Origin: Saccharothrix carnea
GTDB lineage: Bacteria > Actinomycetota > Actinomycetes > Mycobacteriales > Pseudonocardiaceae
Direction of reading: 5' to 3'
Assembly: GCF_003014735.1 (NCBI RefSeq)
Contig: NZ_PYAX01000014.1
Span: 121,685 to 185,684 of the forward strand
DNA: 64,000 nt
Positions 18,280-27,002 of this stretch are shown piece by piece (position 1 is the stretch's first letter; the number at the start of each line of letters is the position of its first letter). The position numbers and the translations under genes were made by a program. Below the pieces are notes generated by a model. It was not told the origin of the DNA and did not search any database. It worked only from the letters and a program-made list of their open reading frames with translations.

Positions 18280-18379
18280 GTGGCGAACCGTAGGAGGGCT
18301 AATGGCGGATGTCAATCAAAAGTCGGACAGGTTTCGGCGAAGTACGGCATATGTCCCCGGTCTCTGGTTCAATCGGGGC
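18280..18379. promoter_or_regulatory. Divergent promoter/operator region between sugar operon and ROK regulator
   Basis: About 100 bases, clearly poorer in GC than the flanking genes, including GTCAATCAAAAGT and GGCATATGTC. It should hold the promoters of both the leftward sugar operon and the rightward ROK gene and probably the ROK operator; no convincing palindrome stands out. An AGGAGGG at 18292-18298 precedes an in-frame ATG (18302) that would extend the ROK protein into this region. Confidence 0.5.
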
Positions 18380-19555
18380 GTGAAAGAAGACCCCTACCTC
18401 GGAGCCGCCTCCGCCGGAGAGCTGTTGCGCCTGCTCCGCGACGGCGTGCCACGTACCCGCACGGAGCTGACCTCGGTGACCGGCCTCGCCCGGTCGACCG
18501 TGCGGGCCAGGTTGGACGCCCTGCTCGACGCCGGCCTGGTCAGCGAAGGGGGCAGCGAGGCGTCGACCGGTGGCCGACCGGCGGGCCGCTTCGTGTTCAA
18601 CGCACGGGCGAGGGTCGTGCTCGCCGCCGAGGTGGGTGCCACGCACGCGACCGTGGCGGTGACGGACCTGACCAGCTCGCCGCTCGCCCTGCGCCGCATC
18701 GAGCAGGACGTCGCCGACGGCCCCGATGTCGTCCTGCCGGTGCTGATCAAGACGTGGAGGGCGTTGCTCGCCGAAGCCGGGCTCGACTCGGTGCAGCTCG
18801 CGGGCGTCGGCATCGGTCTGCCGGGCCCGGTCGAGCACTCGACGGGGCGACCGAACAACCCGCCGATCATGCCCGGGTGGGACAACTACGACGTCCCCGG
18901 GCGCGTCAGCGCCGAGCTCGGCGTCCCGGTCCTGGTGGACAACGAGGTGAACCTGATGGCGCTGGGCGAGCACACGAAGTGCTTCCCGGACGCCGACCAC
19001 GTCATCGTGGTGAAGGTGGCCACCGGTATAGGTTCCGGTTTCATCAGCAACGGCGAGCTGCACCGCGGCGCCGTGGGCGCGGCCGGCGACCTCGGCCACA
19101 TCGCCGCACCGTACGCGGGCGACGTGCCGTGCCGCTGCGGCAACACCGGCTGCCTCGAAGCCGTCGCCAGCGGCTCGGCCATCGCCGCCACGTTGCGCGC
19201 CAGGGGGATCGACGCCCACACCAGCGCCGACGTCGTCGCGCTGGTGCGGGCGGGCAACCTCGAAGCCGGCCAGCTCGTGCGGCAGGCGGGCCGCACCATC
19301 GGCGACGTCCTCGCCGCGTGCGTGAGCATGTTCAACCCGTCGCTGATCGTCGTCGGCGGCACCCTCGCGCTGGCCGGCGAGATGCTGCTCGCCGGGGTGC
19401 GCGAAGCGATCTACCGGCGCTCGTTGCCGCTCGCCACCGAGAACCTGCGCATCGTGCCGTCCCAGGTGGGTGACGACGCCGGCGTCCTCGGCGCGGCCGC
19501 GATGGTGATCCAGCACGTGCTCTCACCGTCCGTCGTGGACCGCCAGCTCGCCTGA
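18380..19555 (+). CDS. ROK-family transcriptional regulator
   Basis: A 391-residue protein from GTG 18380. The N-terminal winged helix (SAGELLRLLRDG, TELTSVTGLARSTVRARLDALLDAGLV) is followed by a ROK sugar-kinase-like domain with GVGIGLPGPVE, VVKVATGIGSGFI and the zinc motif GDLGHIAAPYAGDVPCRCGNTGCLEA. An in-frame ATG at 18302 after a perfect AGGAGGG would add 26 residues, but those codons lack the GC-rich third positions seen elsewhere and lie in the promoter region, so I prefer GTG 18380. Transcribed divergently from the sugar operon, it most likely represses that operon and responds to the imported sugar or its phosphate. Confidence 0.82.
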   Translation: MKEDPYLGAASAGELLRLLRDGVPRTRTELTSVTGLARSTVRARLDALLDAGLVSEGGSEASTGGRPAGRFVFNARARVVLAAEVGATHATVAVTDLTSSPLALRRIEQDVADGPDVVLPVLIKTWRALLAEAGLDSVQLAGVGIGLPGPVEHSTGRPNNPPIMPGWDNYDVPGRVSAELGVPVLVDNEVNLMALGEHTKCFPDADHVIVVKVATGIGSGFISNGELHRGAVGAAGDLGHIAAPYAGDVPCRCGNTGCLEAVASGSAIAATLRARGIDAHTSADVVALVRAGNLEAGQLVRQAGRTIGDVLAACVSMFNPSLIVVGGTLALAGEMLLAGVREAIYRRSLPLATENLRIVPSQVGDDAGVLGAAAMVIQHVLSPSVVDRQLA

Positions 19556-19608
19556 CCGGCGAGCGCGACCCCACGGCGACTTCCCGTCCGACCGACCGGA
19601 GGTTCGTT

Positions 19609-20646
19609 GTGCCGAACGAAGCCATCGCCGGAGCCCGGAAGGTGAGCGAGGTCCTGTCGTGGGGTCTCGGCCAGGTGCAGCCGGCCCTGCGCGCCGCGGT
19701 CGACGGGTTGCCCGCTTCCGTGCGCCGGGTCGCCGGCTACCACCTGGGGTGGTGGGACGAGCACGGTGAGCCGACCGACGCGGCCGGCGGCAAGGCCATC
19801 CGCCCGGTCCTGGCCCAGCTGGCGGCCGAGGCGGTCGGCGGTTCGGCGACCTCCGCCCTACCGGCCGCCGTCGCGGTGGAACTGGTGCACAACTTCACGC
19901 TGCTGCACGACGACGTGCTCGACGGTGACGAGATCCGGCGGCACCGGCCGGCGGCGTGGCACGTCTTCGGCGTGCGTGACGCCATCCTGACCGGCGATGC
20001 CTTGCTGGCACTGGCTTTCGACGTGCTCGCCACCGGCGGCCACCCGGCCGCTTCGGACGGCGTGCGCACGCTCAACGCCACGGTGCTCGGCCTGGTCGAC
20101 GGCGAACAAGCCGATCTGGCCTTCGAGGACCGGCACGACATCGGCGTGGCGGAGTGCGTGGCGATGGTGGAGCGCAAGACCGCCGGACTGCTGGCCTGCG
20201 CCTGTGCCCTGGGCGCCTCGTTCGCCGGCGCCAAGCCCGCCGAGGTGGCGGGGTTGCGCGACTTCGGCCTCCACCTAGGGGTGGCGTTCCAGCACGTCGA
20301 CGACCTCCTGGGCATCTGGGGCGACCCGGCGGTGACCGGCAAACCGGTGCACGGCGACCTGCGCGCCCGCAAGAAGTCCCTGCCCGTGGTCGCCGCACTG
20401 AACTCCGACACGGCCGCGGCCCGCGAACTCGCCGCGCTCTACCAGGGCGACGGGCATCGCGTCGCCACCGAACCGGCCCACGCCGCCAACCTGATCGAGG
20501 CCGCCGGCGGCCGTGCCTGGAGCGAACAACAAGCGGGCCTGCTCCTCACCCGCGCCCTGCACGCCCTCGACTCGATCAACCCCCCACCACGCGCCGCGGC
20601 AGAACTGACCGACCTGGCCACATCCCTCATCCACCGCGACCACTGA
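19609..20646 (+). CDS. Polyprenyl (geranylgeranyl-type) diphosphate synthase
   Basis: A 345-residue class I trans-prenyltransferase. The first Asp-rich motif is LLHDDVLDGDEIRR, with the usual Arg pair; the second region HVDDLLGIWGDPAVTGKP matches the DDLLGIWG variant of actinobacterial terpenoid synthases. GKAIRPVL is the substrate-binding motif before them. GTG 19609 follows GGAGG with six bases of spacing. It would condense IPP with allylic diphosphates, giving C15-C20 or longer products; residues upstream of the first motif do not let me fix chain length. No terpene cyclase is next to it. It follows the ROK gene by 53 bases on the same strand but is probably unrelated in function. Confidence 0.87.
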   Translation: MPNEAIAGARKVSEVLSWGLGQVQPALRAAVDGLPASVRRVAGYHLGWWDEHGEPTDAAGGKAIRPVLAQLAAEAVGGSATSALPAAVAVELVHNFTLLHDDVLDGDEIRRHRPAAWHVFGVRDAILTGDALLALAFDVLATGGHPAASDGVRTLNATVLGLVDGEQADLAFEDRHDIGVAECVAMVERKTAGLLACACALGASFAGAKPAEVAGLRDFGLHLGVAFQHVDDLLGIWGDPAVTGKPVHGDLRARKKSLPVVAALNSDTAAARELAALYQGDGHRVATEPAHAANLIEAAGGRAWSEQQAGLLLTRALHALDSINPPPRAAAELTDLATSLIHRDH

Positions 20647-20731
20647 CCCCCGCGACCGCGCCACTGCCGTCTTTCGATCAACACGGGCGCGGCAAGGCCA
20701 CCACCTGCCCCGGTCCCGACGATGCACCGCT

Positions 20732-22090
20732 TCACGGCGCCGGCGCGTCACCGCCGTACCCGCCGAAGACCGCGTGCACCCCGCCCCCGGCGGGGAAGTC
20801 GTCCAGCAGCGACGGCGTGACGCGGCCGTTGTAGCCGACCAACCGCCCGCCGCAGAAGATGGCGCCGAGCGAGCGGCGCAGTACGCCGGACGGCGTCGGG
20901 ACGTATTGCGACCGCACGAACTCCTGCACCAGCCACCCGTGCCGCATGCCCGTGTCGACGATGCGGCGCCACTCGGACGAGTCGTGCGCACGGCCGATGA
21001 ACACGCTCCTGCCGAGCGCGTCGAACGGCGCCTTGACCACCAGGTCACCCCGCCGGTCGACCGCCTCGCGGGCGGTCGTGCCGTCACCGAGCTTGCGGCT
21101 CCACGGCACGACGGCCCGGATCGCCGCGAGCTGGTCCGAGGTGAACAGCCGGTCGAACCGCGGGTCCGACAGCGCCGCGGACACGAGTTTGTTGCCGCCG
21201 ATCATCCGGCCGCGGACGCCGTTGAGGACGAGCAGTCGCCCGGACGCGATGCGTTCGAAGAGCGGGGCGTAGCGGTCGGGTTCCGCCACCATCGGCCGGG
21301 TGATGTGCGCCAGGAGCCCGATGGGCGGCACGTCACCACCCAGCCGGCTCGGGACGATGTGGACGGGCGTGCGCCCGTGATGTCGGATCTGGCCCTCGAT
21401 GAGCCGTATCTCGGAGAAGGAACGGAGTTCGTCACCGCATAGGACGGCGACGCGCCGGATGTCGTCGGGGTCCCGGCCCTCCCGTCGCGCGAGGTCGAGC
21501 AGTTCCGACACCATCCAGCCCGGGGTCTCGCAGCGCGCCGGTGGGTACTGGTCGGTGAACCACCGCACCGCGTCCACCTGCCGCCAGCACGTGTTGTACA
21601 CGCCGTGCAGGTTGGACACGGGGCAGTCGCCGCCCACCTCGAAGATCCGGACGTCGTCCAGCCGGTCGCCACCGAAGTCGAACCGGCAGTGGTCGACGTG
21701 GCGGCCGATCCGGGTGTCGGCGAGCGCGCAGTCGTGGATCAGCGGCGGGAGGTCGAAGAAGCGCTGGACCTCACCGTCCTGCGGGTAGCGGGCCGCCAAG
21801 GTCTCGACGGCGTCGAGGACACGGGTGAACCGTTCCACCAGGACCCGCTCGACCTCGGGGTCGAGCCCGGTGAGCACCGGTGCGCGCGGGAGCAGCCGCC
21901 GTTCTTCCGCGGAGAAGATCGCTTTGCCGTCCATGAGCCGCTGGAAGTGGTCCCAGGCGGGGTCCGCCGCGCTCGTCGGTGGCTGCCCGGTCGGGAAGGA
22001 CACGTCGAAGCGGACCAACGACGTCGTGGAGTCGACCGCGGTGGGTGCCACCGTCACGGGTTCGACGGTCGTGGGGTCGCCGTACGTCAT
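20732..22090 (-). CDS. Circularly permuted ATP-grasp-like protein of the RiPP cluster
   Basis: A 452-residue cytoplasmic protein. FDFGGDRLDDVRIFEVGGDCP, GRMIGGNKLVSAAL, VPWSRKL, DLVVKAPFDALGRSVFIGR and GWLVQEFVRSQYVP follow the pattern of circularly permuted ATP-grasp enzymes (glutathionylspermidine-synthase-like): acidic metal site, gnK, P-T/S, then KxxxxxGrsVfiG and a QE pair. These enzymes use ATP to form amide bonds. ATG 22090 is preceded by GAGGG. It is transcribed divergently from the precursor peptide and YcaO genes, 227 bases apart, so it probably belongs to that cluster, perhaps attaching an amino acid or amine to the peptide. Fold assignment is moderately sure; the role is inferred. 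Confidence 0.55.
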   Translation of the reverse strand: MTYGDPTTVEPVTVAPTAVDSTTSLVRFDVSFPTGQPPTSAADPAWDHFQRLMDGKAIFSAEERRLLPRAPVLTGLDPEVERVLVERFTRVLDAVETLAARYPQDGEVQRFFDLPPLIHDCALADTRIGRHVDHCRFDFGGDRLDDVRIFEVGGDCPVSNLHGVYNTCWRQVDAVRWFTDQYPPARCETPGWMVSELLDLARREGRDPDDIRRVAVLCGDELRSFSEIRLIEGQIRHHGRTPVHIVPSRLGGDVPPIGLLAHITRPMVAEPDRYAPLFERIASGRLLVLNGVRGRMIGGNKLVSAALSDPRFDRLFTSDQLAAIRAVVPWSRKLGDGTTAREAVDRRGDLVVKAPFDALGRSVFIGRAHDSSEWRRIVDTGMRHGWLVQEFVRSQYVPTPSGVLRRSLGAIFCGGRLVGYNGRVTPSLLDDFPAGGGVHAVFGGYGGDAPAP

Positions 22091-22317
22091 CTGCGGTCCC
22101 TCCCGGGGCCGCCGCCGCTCGGCCGGCCACCGTCGAGGAAAGGCGCCTCGCGGTCCGGCCGCAACCGCATCCGCGGCAAGACGCCGGTTCGGGTGCACGG
22201 CAGCCACTCGATGGTGTCGTCCGATCGTCCGCGCGTGTGCCATCGGACAGGATGGGCATTCGGCCCGAAGGTGCCCGCCCCGGGCGCCTTCACACCGTCT
22301 GGAAAGGAGAGTCGTTC
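22091..22317. promoter_or_regulatory. Divergent intergenic region controlling the RiPP cluster
   Basis: The 227 bases between the ATP-grasp-like gene and the precursor peptide gene must hold the promoters for both directions. AAAGGAGA at 22303-22310 is the ribosome binding site of the precursor. I see no clear operator and no regulator gene in the cluster. Confidence 0.45.
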
Positions 22318-22437
22318 ATGGACACATTCGAGACCGAGCCGTTCGAGGAGATCGTCCCGGACGAGCCCGCGGCCACTCCGCTCACACTCACCATCACCCT
22401 CGTCGCGAGTGACGTCGACGACCAGCCGGAGGAGTGA
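22318..22437 (+). CDS. Candidate RiPP precursor peptide, cysteine-free with alternating Thr core
   Basis: A 39-residue peptide. The first 19 residues are acidic and leader-like (MDTFETEPFEEIVPDEPAA). They are followed by TPLTLTITLVA, in which Thr23, Thr25 and Thr27 alternate with Leu/Ile, and an acidic tail SDVDDQPEE. There is no Cys, so only Thr20/23/25/27 and Ser31 (plus leader Thr3 and Thr6) could be cyclised to (methyl)oxazolines. AAAGGAGA lies eight bases before the ATG, and the stop TGA is six bases before the YcaO start codon. Size, charge, strong ribosome site and position directly ahead of a cyclodehydratase mark it as the substrate; the reading frame is certain, the function inferred. 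Confidence 0.72.
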   Translation: MDTFETEPFEEIVPDEPAATPLTLTITLVASDVDDQPEE

Positions 22438-22442
22438 CACCG

Positions 22443-24626
22443 GTGGATGCGGACGTCCTGGCGGCCTACGGACCCGCCGTCCGCCCACGGGACGGCGAGT
22501 CCCGTCCCGTTCTGGCGGCGGCACTGGTTCCGCGCGAGGACGTCCGCTTCCGACGTGCCGCGGGCCACGTCTACGTGTGCAGCAGCGAGGAGCCGTCGTT
22601 GCGGCTGCGCACGACGTCCGCCGGCGACGAGGGAGTGGTGGACTGGCGCACTCTCCCGGAGGACGTCCTGTCCGCGTTGGCGGGCCGGGGATTGCTGGTA
22701 CCCGCCGACGAGCCGTTGCGGCGGCACCCGTCCTTCCGCGTCGGCGTCGGCGCCGCGCACGTGGTGGGCGACGAGCCGTTCACCGCGTCTGTCGCGACCG
22801 CGCTGACCCGCGCCGGTGTGGCCGTGGTCCCGGACTTGTCGGCGCGGGTGCCGGTGGTGGCGCTGGCCTTGTCGGCGTCCGAGGACAGCGTGCGTGAAGC
22901 CGCCGCGTGGGCGGTGCGCGAGCAGGGGACCGCGGTGGTTTACGCCGTCACGGGCGCCCGCGTCCGCTTCGTCGTGCTGCGCCCACCCCACACCGCCTGT
23001 CCGCTGTGCCTGCAGCGGCGGGTGCGGGCCACCCGGCCCGACCCCGCGCTGTCCCGCTTCCCGATGCGGGTGCTGCTGGGTGCTTCGTGCGACGACGGTT
23101 GGCCGAGCAGCGGTGCGGCGGCGGGGCTGATCGCCCACCACGTCGTCCGCGCGCTGGAGGTCCCCCCGGATCCGGGGCGGGTGCTGCGCGTCGCCGAGCT
23201 GGTCGAGCTGGACCTCGACAGCTGCGAGCGGGTGGTGCGCCCCGTGCTGCACCTGCCGTTCTGCCCGGTCTGCGCCGACGCCACCGCCGGCCTCGGCCCT
23301 CCCGGACCGCCGGACGGGTCGCCCTCCGCGGTCGAGAGCTGGCGGCGGATGCGCGCCGCGGTGGACCCGCTGACCGGGATCGTCGCCGACATCGAGGTGC
23401 GCGAACCCGGCGACGACGACGGCGGCACGACGTGCGCGTGGAACCGGGGCGGCACCGACACCACGTGGTTCTCGCCGGTCCGCGCGTCCTGCGTGGGCGG
23501 CGCGACGAAGGCGGACCCGCTCGAAGCCCGGGTCAGCGCGCTCGGCGAGGTGCTCGAACGGTACGCGGCGGGCGTCTACGACCCCTCCCGGTTCGTGCGC
23601 GCCTCCCTGGCCGACCTCGGGCCCGCGGCGGTCGACCCCCGTGACCTGCCCCTGGGATCGGCCCGTGACTACGAGACCGCGGACGGCGCGTTCGTGCCGT
23701 ACGAGCCCGACGTCGTGATCGACTGGGTGGAGGCGACCGACCTGGTTGGCGGCGACCGGCGGCTGGTCCCCGCGATCGCGGTGCACGTCCCGTACCGGCC
23801 ACCGCGCCACCGCGAGCAGTTGCTCGCGCCCAACTCCACCGGGCTCGCCGCCGGGAGCACCCGGGCGCAAGCCGTGCGCGGCGGTCTGCTGGAGGTCGTG
23901 GAACGGGACGCGGCGGCGGTCTTCTGGTACAACCGGCTGGCGGCGCCGACCCTGGACACCGCGAGCCTGCCCGCGGGACCGGCGCTCGTCGTGCTGGAAC
24001 GGCTGCGGGCCCGCGGTGTCGACGTGATCGCCAAGGACGTCACGACCGACCTCGGCATCCCCGTCGTCATGGCGATGGGCCTGCTGGAGACCCCGGAGCG
24101 GCCAGTGGCCCTGTTCGGCTACCGCGCCGATCCGGACCCGCACGCCTGCCTCCACGGCGCGTTGCAGGAACTCGACCACGTCTTCCGCATGTACTGGCGC
24201 TCCCAGTCGCTCGGCAGCGCACCCGCGGCGGTGGACGTGCCCCGCGACATCTGGGACTTCGCCACCTACTACTGCCACCCCCGGCGGCTGCCGGCGCTCG
24301 ACTTCCTGCGCGAGGGGCCGGTGCGCCCGCTCCCGGACCCGGCGGCGACGCACCCCTCCGACGCAGAGGCGGTGACGCGCCTGGTCGAGCGGCTCGCCGC
24401 CGCCGGGTACCGCCCGCTCGCCGTGGACATCACCCCGGTCGACGTCGCGGAGTGCGGCGTCACCGTCGTCCGGGCCGTCGTGCCGGGCCTGCAACCCGTC
24501 GCGTTCTCCACGACGTTCCGCCGGCTCGGCGGGCCTCGGCTCTACCAGGCCCCGGTCCGGATGGGGCTGAGGGACCGGCCCCTCACCGAGGACGAGATGA
24601 ACCCCGAACCACTCCCGATGGGATGA
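22443..24626 (+). CDS. YcaO cyclodehydratase fused to a leader-peptide-binding (ocin-ThiF-like) domain
   Basis: A 727-residue fusion. About residues 1-280 form the E1/ocin-ThiF-like partner domain that binds leader peptide, with two zinc-type pairs CPLC and CPVC. About 300-727 is a TOMM-type YcaO domain with its ATP/Mg glutamates in SALGEVLERYA, LEVVERDAAAVFWYN and GALQELDHVFRMYW. The protein ends PEPLPMG, the proline-rich C-terminus typical of azoline-forming YcaO proteins. Such enzymes use ATP to convert Cys, Ser or Thr into azolines. GTG 22443 follows GGAGGAG with eight bases of spacing; GTG 22434, overlapping the precursor stop, is an alternative. The stop overlaps the next gene (ATGA). 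Confidence 0.88.
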   Translation: MDADVLAAYGPAVRPRDGESRPVLAAALVPREDVRFRRAAGHVYVCSSEEPSLRLRTTSAGDEGVVDWRTLPEDVLSALAGRGLLVPADEPLRRHPSFRVGVGAAHVVGDEPFTASVATALTRAGVAVVPDLSARVPVVALALSASEDSVREAAAWAVREQGTAVVYAVTGARVRFVVLRPPHTACPLCLQRRVRATRPDPALSRFPMRVLLGASCDDGWPSSGAAAGLIAHHVVRALEVPPDPGRVLRVAELVELDLDSCERVVRPVLHLPFCPVCADATAGLGPPGPPDGSPSAVESWRRMRAAVDPLTGIVADIEVREPGDDDGGTTCAWNRGGTDTTWFSPVRASCVGGATKADPLEARVSALGEVLERYAAGVYDPSRFVRASLADLGPAAVDPRDLPLGSARDYETADGAFVPYEPDVVIDWVEATDLVGGDRRLVPAIAVHVPYRPPRHREQLLAPNSTGLAAGSTRAQAVRGGLLEVVERDAAAVFWYNRLAAPTLDTASLPAGPALVVLERLRARGVDVIAKDVTTDLGIPVVMAMGLLETPERPVALFGYRADPDPHACLHGALQELDHVFRMYWRSQSLGSAPAAVDVPRDIWDFATYYCHPRRLPALDFLREGPVRPLPDPAATHPSDAEAVTRLVERLAAAGYRPLAVDITPVDVAECGVTVVRAVVPGLQPVAFSTTFRRLGGPRLYQAPVRMGLRDRPLTEDEMNPEPLPMG

Positions 24627-26884
24627 CCGCGTTGGGCACCGTGCGACCAGTGCACCTGTTGTGCAGGACCGGCGGCCCGCACCGGGTCGCGATCGGCGGG
24701 GTCCTCGGCCTCGACGGGGTCCGGGAGGGACCCCACACCCTGACGGTCCAGCCCTCCGGTTCGTGGACCGTGCGCCCGGGCGTGGACGAACCCGTCGCGG
24801 CCCGGTTCCCCCGAGCCCTGGTGGCACCCGCCCTCCACGACGCCCACGTGCACCTGGGTACCGGGGTCGACCTCTCCGACTACGTCGCCTACGGCGTGAG
24901 CCGAGTGCGGGACCTGGGCTCGGTGGTGGGCACGGAGCTGGAGGTCCCGCTCGCCCGCCGGTGCACGGACCTGGTGCCCGAGATCGTGCTGGGCGGACCG
25001 CTGGTGGACGGGACGGGCCGACGCCGGCGCTTCCCCTTCGCCGTCGAGTGGGACGGGCCGGACGACCTGCCGTCCCTGGTGGACTCGGCCGCCGCGCGCG
25101 GGGCCCGCTGGCTCAAGCTGTACACCCGCTTCCCGACCGCGCTGTACGGACCGGTGGTCGCCCATGCGCACGCCCGCGGGTTGAAGGTCACCGCGCACCC
25201 CGGCCCCGGCGCCTTCCCGGCGGCGGTGCGGGCGGGGGTCGACGAACTCCAGCACCTGGTCTGCCTGACCCCGTTCGACGACCGCGGCACCCACGCGCTG
25301 CACCGGCGGTGGGCCACTCGCCGCCCGGAGGACAGATGGCCCCGCGTGCCGGCCGGCACGGCCGTGTGCCCGACGCTGGTCGTCCACCACCGTCTCCTCG
25401 ACGAGGCGGAGCGCGGCTGGGCCTTCACCGGCCACGACCCGGCCCTCGTCGGGCTCTGGCGCGCCATGCCCGTCGTCGCCAAGCCCTGGACCGACGCCGA
25501 GTTCGCCGACGCGCACGCCGCCATCGCCGCGATGGCGGACGCGGTGCCGGACCTGCACCGCGCCGGTGTGCGGTGGACGGTCGGCAGCGACACGCCGAAC
25601 CCCGGCGTGCTGCCCGGCCGGAGCATGTGGGAGGAGATGAACCTGCTCATGGCAGCGGGCCTGGGCAAGACCGAGGTCTTCGCTTCGGCCGCGGTCGCCA
25701 AGGGCTTGGGGGACAGCGGTGACGACGCGCTGGTCGTGCTGCCCCTGTCGGCGTTCGGCCCGGGTCCCTTCCCGGTCGAGCCCGTCACGGCGGTGCTCCA
25801 GCGGGGCTGCCTGTTCGTCGCCGAGCACGCCACGCGGGTCGTCACCCGGACGCGGTACCAACGCAGTCCCTGGCTGTACTTGGACTGGGGTGACGAGAAG
25901 GGGGTCGTGGCCGTGGACTCGCGCTCCCAGCGCCGGTTCCGGGTGAGGCCGGACATGCTGCCCCTGCTCACCGCACTCGCCACGCCCACCTTGCCCGAAG
26001 AGGTGACGCTGCCCGGTTACTCCCCGGACCGGCTCGCCGATTTGCTGCGCACCCTCGTGGACCTCGGCATCGTGCACGCGGTCGGCGCGGACGGGCCCGT
26101 CCGGCACAGCGAGTGGACCCCCGGCGAGCTGGCCGTCCACGCCCAAGCCGGACGCGGGGGCAAGCCCAGGATGCGTGCCCGTGACATCCCGCCGGCACAC
26201 CTGGTCCACCGTGACGTGACGCGGACGATCCGGCTGCCGGAACCGGACCTGCCGAGCCGGTCACTGGCCGACGTGCTGCTCACCCGGCGGAGCATCCGGG
26301 ACTTCGACACCGCCCCGCTGTCCCTGACGAAGCTGTCGACGTTCCTCGGCCGGGCAGCGCGCGTCCGCGGGCGGCTCGGACCCGAGCTGTGGCAGACCAC
26401 CAGACGCCCCAGCGCCGCGGGTGGCGGACGGCACAGCCTCGAGCTGTACCTCGTCGTGCGCGCCGTGGACGACCTGGAGGCGGGCGCCTACCACTACGAC
26501 CCGTTCGACCACGCGCTGCACCGGTTGCAGCCCTGGACACCTGAGCTGCACCAACTGCAGCACCAGTTGCTGTGCCGGCCGATGGTGGTCGACACCGCCC
26601 CACCGGTCAGCTTCTACCTCGCGTCCTACTTCCGCCGGGTCCAGTGCAAGTACGGGGCGATGACCCTCAGCGTCATCTACCGCGACACGGGCTGCCTGCT
26701 GCAAACCCTGTACCTGGTCGCCGCCGACCTCGACCTGGCCGCCTGCGCAACCGCCGCCACCGAAACCGAACCGACCCCCACCTTCCTCCGCGAACACCGC
26801 GAGGACCTGATCCACACCGCCAACTTCGCCCTGGGCCTACCCGCCCCGAACGAACCGAACGCCGTCGACTTCCACCCCCGGTAG
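24623..26884 (+). CDS. Amidohydrolase fused to a SagB-type azoline dehydrogenase
   Basis: A 753-residue fusion. Residues about 1-400 are an amidohydrolase with the metal ligands in place: HDAHVHLG (HxH), RWLKLYTRF (bridging Lys), KVTAHPGPG (His), ELQHLVCL (His) and VGSDTPNPG (Asp). About 400-490 resembles the winged-helix start of SagB proteins. About 530-753 is an FMN nitroreductase-fold SagB domain with LLTRRSIRDFD, RPSAAGGGRHSLELYLVV and GCLLQTLYLVAADLDLA. SagB enzymes oxidise azolines to azoles. The amidohydrolase may instead trim the peptide, as BotAH removes the follower in bottromycin biosynthesis. ATG 24623 overlaps the YcaO stop. No transporter or separate protease follows. Domain calls are firm; the combined role is inferred. 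Confidence 0.85.
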   Translation: MTALGTVRPVHLLCRTGGPHRVAIGGVLGLDGVREGPHTLTVQPSGSWTVRPGVDEPVAARFPRALVAPALHDAHVHLGTGVDLSDYVAYGVSRVRDLGSVVGTELEVPLARRCTDLVPEIVLGGPLVDGTGRRRRFPFAVEWDGPDDLPSLVDSAAARGARWLKLYTRFPTALYGPVVAHAHARGLKVTAHPGPGAFPAAVRAGVDELQHLVCLTPFDDRGTHALHRRWATRRPEDRWPRVPAGTAVCPTLVVHHRLLDEAERGWAFTGHDPALVGLWRAMPVVAKPWTDAEFADAHAAIAAMADAVPDLHRAGVRWTVGSDTPNPGVLPGRSMWEEMNLLMAAGLGKTEVFASAAVAKGLGDSGDDALVVLPLSAFGPGPFPVEPVTAVLQRGCLFVAEHATRVVTRTRYQRSPWLYLDWGDEKGVVAVDSRSQRRFRVRPDMLPLLTALATPTLPEEVTLPGYSPDRLADLLRTLVDLGIVHAVGADGPVRHSEWTPGELAVHAQAGRGGKPRMRARDIPPAHLVHRDVTRTIRLPEPDLPSRSLADVLLTRRSIRDFDTAPLSLTKLSTFLGRAARVRGRLGPELWQTTRRPSAAGGGRHSLELYLVVRAVDDLEAGAYHYDPFDHALHRLQPWTPELHQLQHQLLCRPMVVDTAPPVSFYLASYFRRVQCKYGAMTLSVIYRDTGCLLQTLYLVAADLDLAACATAATETEPTPTFLREHREDLIHTANFALGLPAPNEPNAVDFHPR

Positions 26885-27002
26885 GACAATCACCCGCCGA
26901 CTACGCGGTCGACAACCTCGGGCGGTGACCCGGTGCTCGGATCGCCGATCTCCCAGGGGAATCCGCGGTCGGTGGTCGCCGGTGGAGGGGCCTGCCGGCC
27001 GA

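Noticed and set aside
18302..18379. N-terminal extension of the ROK regulator from ATG 18302 after AGGAGGG
   Set aside because: Codons lack the GC-rich third positions of real genes here and the stretch is needed as promoter; kept only as an alternative start.
19609..20646. Prenyl diphosphate synthase as part of the RiPP cluster (prenylated peptide)
   Set aside because: No prenyltransferase for peptides is present, the gene is convergent with the cluster and separated from it, and the enzyme makes long-chain diphosphates used in general metabolism.
24542..26209. 555-codon minus-strand frame across the amidohydrolase-SagB gene
   Set aside because: Antisense to a gene with intact metal and FMN motifs; no recognisable domain of its own.
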